From: CAYNSB01 sp964399625 | Lineage (GTDB): Bacteria > Planctomycetota > Phycisphaerae > Phycisphaerales > UBA1924 | Length of the DNA: 64,000 bases | Assembly: GCA_964399625.1 (NCBI GenBank) | Contig: CAYNSB010000007.1 | Coordinates: 1-64,000, forward strand | Direction of reading: 5' to 3' | In this document: piece by piece, positions 62,180-64,000 of the stretch | How positions within the stretch are numbered: the first letter of the stretch is position 1 | Layout: every line of letters starts with the position of its first letter | The notes under the pieces: model-generated | What the model was told of the DNA's origin: nothing | The model's database searches: none | The model's input: the letters and a program-made list of their open reading frames with translations, nothing else | Translations under genes and position numbers: made by a program

Positions 62180-64000
62180 TCACGCGGCGGCCACGGCGAG
62201 CTCGCGGGCGGGTTCCTCGCCGTGCTCGTGGGCGTGTTCGCCGCGCGTGTGCCGCGCCGCGAGCAGCATGTAGACCGAGGGCACGACGAAGAGCGTGAAC
62301 AAGGTCCCGATGAGCATGCCCGTCACCAGCACGATGCCGATCGAGTTGCGGGCCATGGCCCCGGGGCCGGTGACGAACACCAGGGGCATGTGCCCGAACA
62401 CCGTCGCCGCGGAGGTCATGAGGATGGGACGCAGGCGGGTCATCGCCGCCTCGCGCACCGCCTCGAGCTTGCTCTTGCCCTCGCGCTGAAGGTGGTTCGC
62501 CCATTCCACGATCAGGATGCCGTTCTTGGCGATCAGCCCGACCAGCGTGATCAGCCCCACCTGCGAGTAGATGTTGATCGTCGTGAAGCCAAGGAACGTG
62601 AAGACCAGCGCGCCCGAGAGCGCCAGCGGCACCGAGCCCAGCAGCACCACGAGCGGATCGCGGAAGCTGGAGAACTGGGCCGCGAGCACGAGGTAGATCA
62701 GCGCGATCGCGAATCCCAGGGTCACCGCGAGCTTGCTCCCCTCGGTCTTGATCTGGCGCGATTCGCCCGCGTAATCGATCGAGTATCCGGGCGGGAGCGT
62801 GTCCCGCGCGTGCTTCTCAAGGGCGTCCAGCGCCTGGGCCTTGGTCACGCCGGGCGGCACGCCGCCGTAGATCTTCACGGAGTTCTTCTGCTGGAAGCGG
62901 TTGAGCGCCCGCGGGCCGGTCTCGCTCTGCAGGGACGCGAACGTGGAGACGGGGACCATCTCGCCGTTGCGGGCCGCGACCTTCAGGTCCAGTAGCTTCT
63001 CGACGGACCCCTGGAACTCGTCGTCGATCTGCGGGATCACCTTGTACGAGCGTCCCTCGTAGTTGAACCGGTTGGTGTAGTTGCCCGCGAGGTACACGGC
63101 CATCTCACCGCCCGCGCGTGCAAGATCGAGCCCGAGGTCCGCGACCTTCTCGCGATCCACCATCACACGCACCTGCGGCATGTCGAGCTTGAGATCGCTG
63201 TCGATGTACATGAACATGCCCGACGTGAAGCCCCATCCGACAAGGCCCCCCGCCACCTCGACCATCCGCTCTGGTGGATCGAAGGACGAGACGATCATCT
63301 CAACATCGAACTGCCCCGCCCCCGGGAGCGACGCGGGCGTGATGGGGAACGCCCGAAGCCCGGGGATCGCCATCAACTGCGGGAAGACCTCCGCGTTGAG
63401 CGTCGCCGTGTTCTTCGTCCGCTCCTTCCAGTCCTTGGTGATCATGCCGCCAAACCCGCCCGAGGGGTTCACGAGCTGGAAGACGAACTTGCACTCGGGC
63501 ATGCTGTTGAAGGCCCTGATCACGTCCACCCCGTAGCGCTCCGTGTACTTGAGCGACGAGTCGGGCGCCGATTCCAGAGCCGTGAAGATGAACCCCTGGT
63601 CCTCGATCGGTGCGAGCTCCTTCGCGGACATCATGTAGAGCGGAAAGCCGATCAGCACCAGCAGCACGCCACCAGCGATCACGGCCGGCCGGACCGACAG
63701 CGTCACGTCGAGCATCCATCCGTACGCGCGCCTGACGCTGTCGAACCGACGGTTCACCCAGTCCGCGAACGTGCCGCGGAAGATGGGCCTGACCACGTAC
63801 ATGTCGATCGCGTGGAAGGGGAAGAAGACGATGCGCGCAAGCCATCCGGGCTGCGCGTGCGATCTCGGATCGTGCACCATCCACGCCGACATGATCGGCG
63901 AGAGCGTCACCGCGACGACCCCCGACACGATCACGGCCGCCGCGAGCGTGAACGCGAACTCCTTGAAGAGCACGCCCGTCAGCCCGCCCTGGAACCCGAT
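62180..64000 (-). CDS. RND-family multidrug efflux pump inner-membrane subunit, C-terminal part
   Basis: The window ends inside this gene; about 606 C-terminal residues are present in frame to base 64000. It is the second half of an AcrB/MexB-type hydrophobe/amphiphile exporter: GLTGVLFKEFAFTLAAAVIVSG near the window edge, then the large periplasmic loop, and helices such as ALIYLVLAAQFSSFRDPLVVL, LITLVGLIAKNGILIVEWAN and TSAATVFGHMPLVF. In a tripartite pump it exports drugs or other amphiphiles using the proton gradient with an adaptor and an outer-membrane channel, whose genes would lie upstream. A His-rich end (HTRGEHAHEHGEEP) is unusual and may bind metal or be neutral. Confidence 0.95.
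   Translation of the reverse strand: MGFQGGLTGVLFKEFAFTLAAAVIVSGVVAVTLSPIMSAWMVHDPRSHAQPGWLARIVFFPFHAIDMYVVRPIFRGTFADWVNRRFDSVRRAYGWMLDVTLSVRPAVIAGGVLLVLIGFPLYMMSAKELAPIEDQGFIFTALESAPDSSLKYTERYGVDVIRAFNSMPECKFVFQLVNPSGGFGGMITKDWKERTKNTATLNAEVFPQLMAIPGLRAFPITPASLPGAGQFDVEMIVSSFDPPERMVEVAGGLVGWGFTSGMFMYIDSDLKLDMPQVRVMVDREKVADLGLDLARAGGEMAVYLAGNYTNRFNYEGRSYKVIPQIDDEFQGSVEKLLDLKVAARNGEMVPVSTFASLQSETGPRALNRFQQKNSVKIYGGVPPGVTKAQALDALEKHARDTLPPGYSIDYAGESRQIKTEGSKLAVTLGFAIALIYLVLAAQFSSFRDPLVVLLGSVPLALSGALVFTFLGFTTINIYSQVGLITLVGLIAKNGILIVEWANHLQREGKSKLEAVREAAMTRLRPILMTSAATVFGHMPLVFVTGPGAMARNSIGIVLVTGMLIGTLFTLFVVPSVYMLLAARHTRGEHAHEHGEEPARELAVAAA

Overview
The window is a 64 kb, GC-rich, densely coded piece of bacterial chromosome. 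It most likely comes from a planctomycete of the Phycisphaerae/Phycisphaerales type. The reasons are two secreted proteins ending in paired Cys-containing dockerin-like repeats (core YANCDGSTG...LSAADFSCFL), PEP-CTERM-like sorting tails, a prepilin-like protein inside a metabolic operon, an ECF sigma factor overlapping a Ser/Thr kinase with WD40 repeats, and very uneven use of Shine-Dalgarno sites. This placement is inferred from family content; no rRNA is present. I see no insertion sequence, prophage, integrase or CRISPR array.

Layout. 1-1433: end of a membrane pyrophosphatase gene, then a GT10-like glycosyltransferase. 1434-1945: no ordinary gene, but a promoter, a 12-codon ORF with an extreme Shine-Dalgarno and a terminator, probably a small RNA or mini-mRNA. 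1946-4991: zinc/manganese ABC importer (znuA, znuC, znuB) plus a small conserved protein, divergent from tRNA-Ala(CGC) at 5111-5183. 5299-7245: PEP-CTERM-like protein, ECF sigma factor, anti-sigma factor. 7434-18034: a glycan locus with a GH94 phosphorylase operon that also encodes a pseudopilin, a GH144-like lipoprotein glucanase, a LacI-family regulator, a large secreted dockerin-bearing protein and a GH1 beta-glucosidase. Three near-palindromic operators tie these units to the regulator. 18048-24322: FAD oxidoreductase, prfA, NatAB-type exporter and a methyltransferase. 24386-24861: RNase P RNA on the minus strand. 24919-30201: a Gfo/Idh-like protein and two coupled, multi-domain glycosyltransferase genes. 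30309-33552: GH3-type acyl-amido synthetase, DinB-like and NRDE-family proteins. 33617-45550: PEP-CTERM-like protein, MFS transporter, TerC, CinA, a solute-binding protein with pyruvate kinase, aspS, SDR and kdsB. 45653-50208: a secreted zinc metalloprotease with dockerin-like repeats and a TPR-like protein. 50358-52496: def, fmt and a small zincin-like protein. 52509-57944: SixA-like phosphatase, then a tightly coupled cluster (HAD phosphatase, M20 peptidase, HemL-like aminotransferase, PaaK-like adenylating enzyme) that looks like a small biosynthetic pathway. 57955-61838: receptor-like kinase and its sigma factor. 62180-64000: C-terminal part of an RND efflux pump.

Two patterns run through the window. 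At least ten adjacent gene pairs overlap by exactly four bases (ATGA or GTGA), so coupled translation is the rule inside operons. Many first genes of transcription units carry a TANNNT box 5-8 bases before the start codon and no Shine-Dalgarno, which implies leaderless mRNAs. All functions are read from motifs and family resemblance without database searches.
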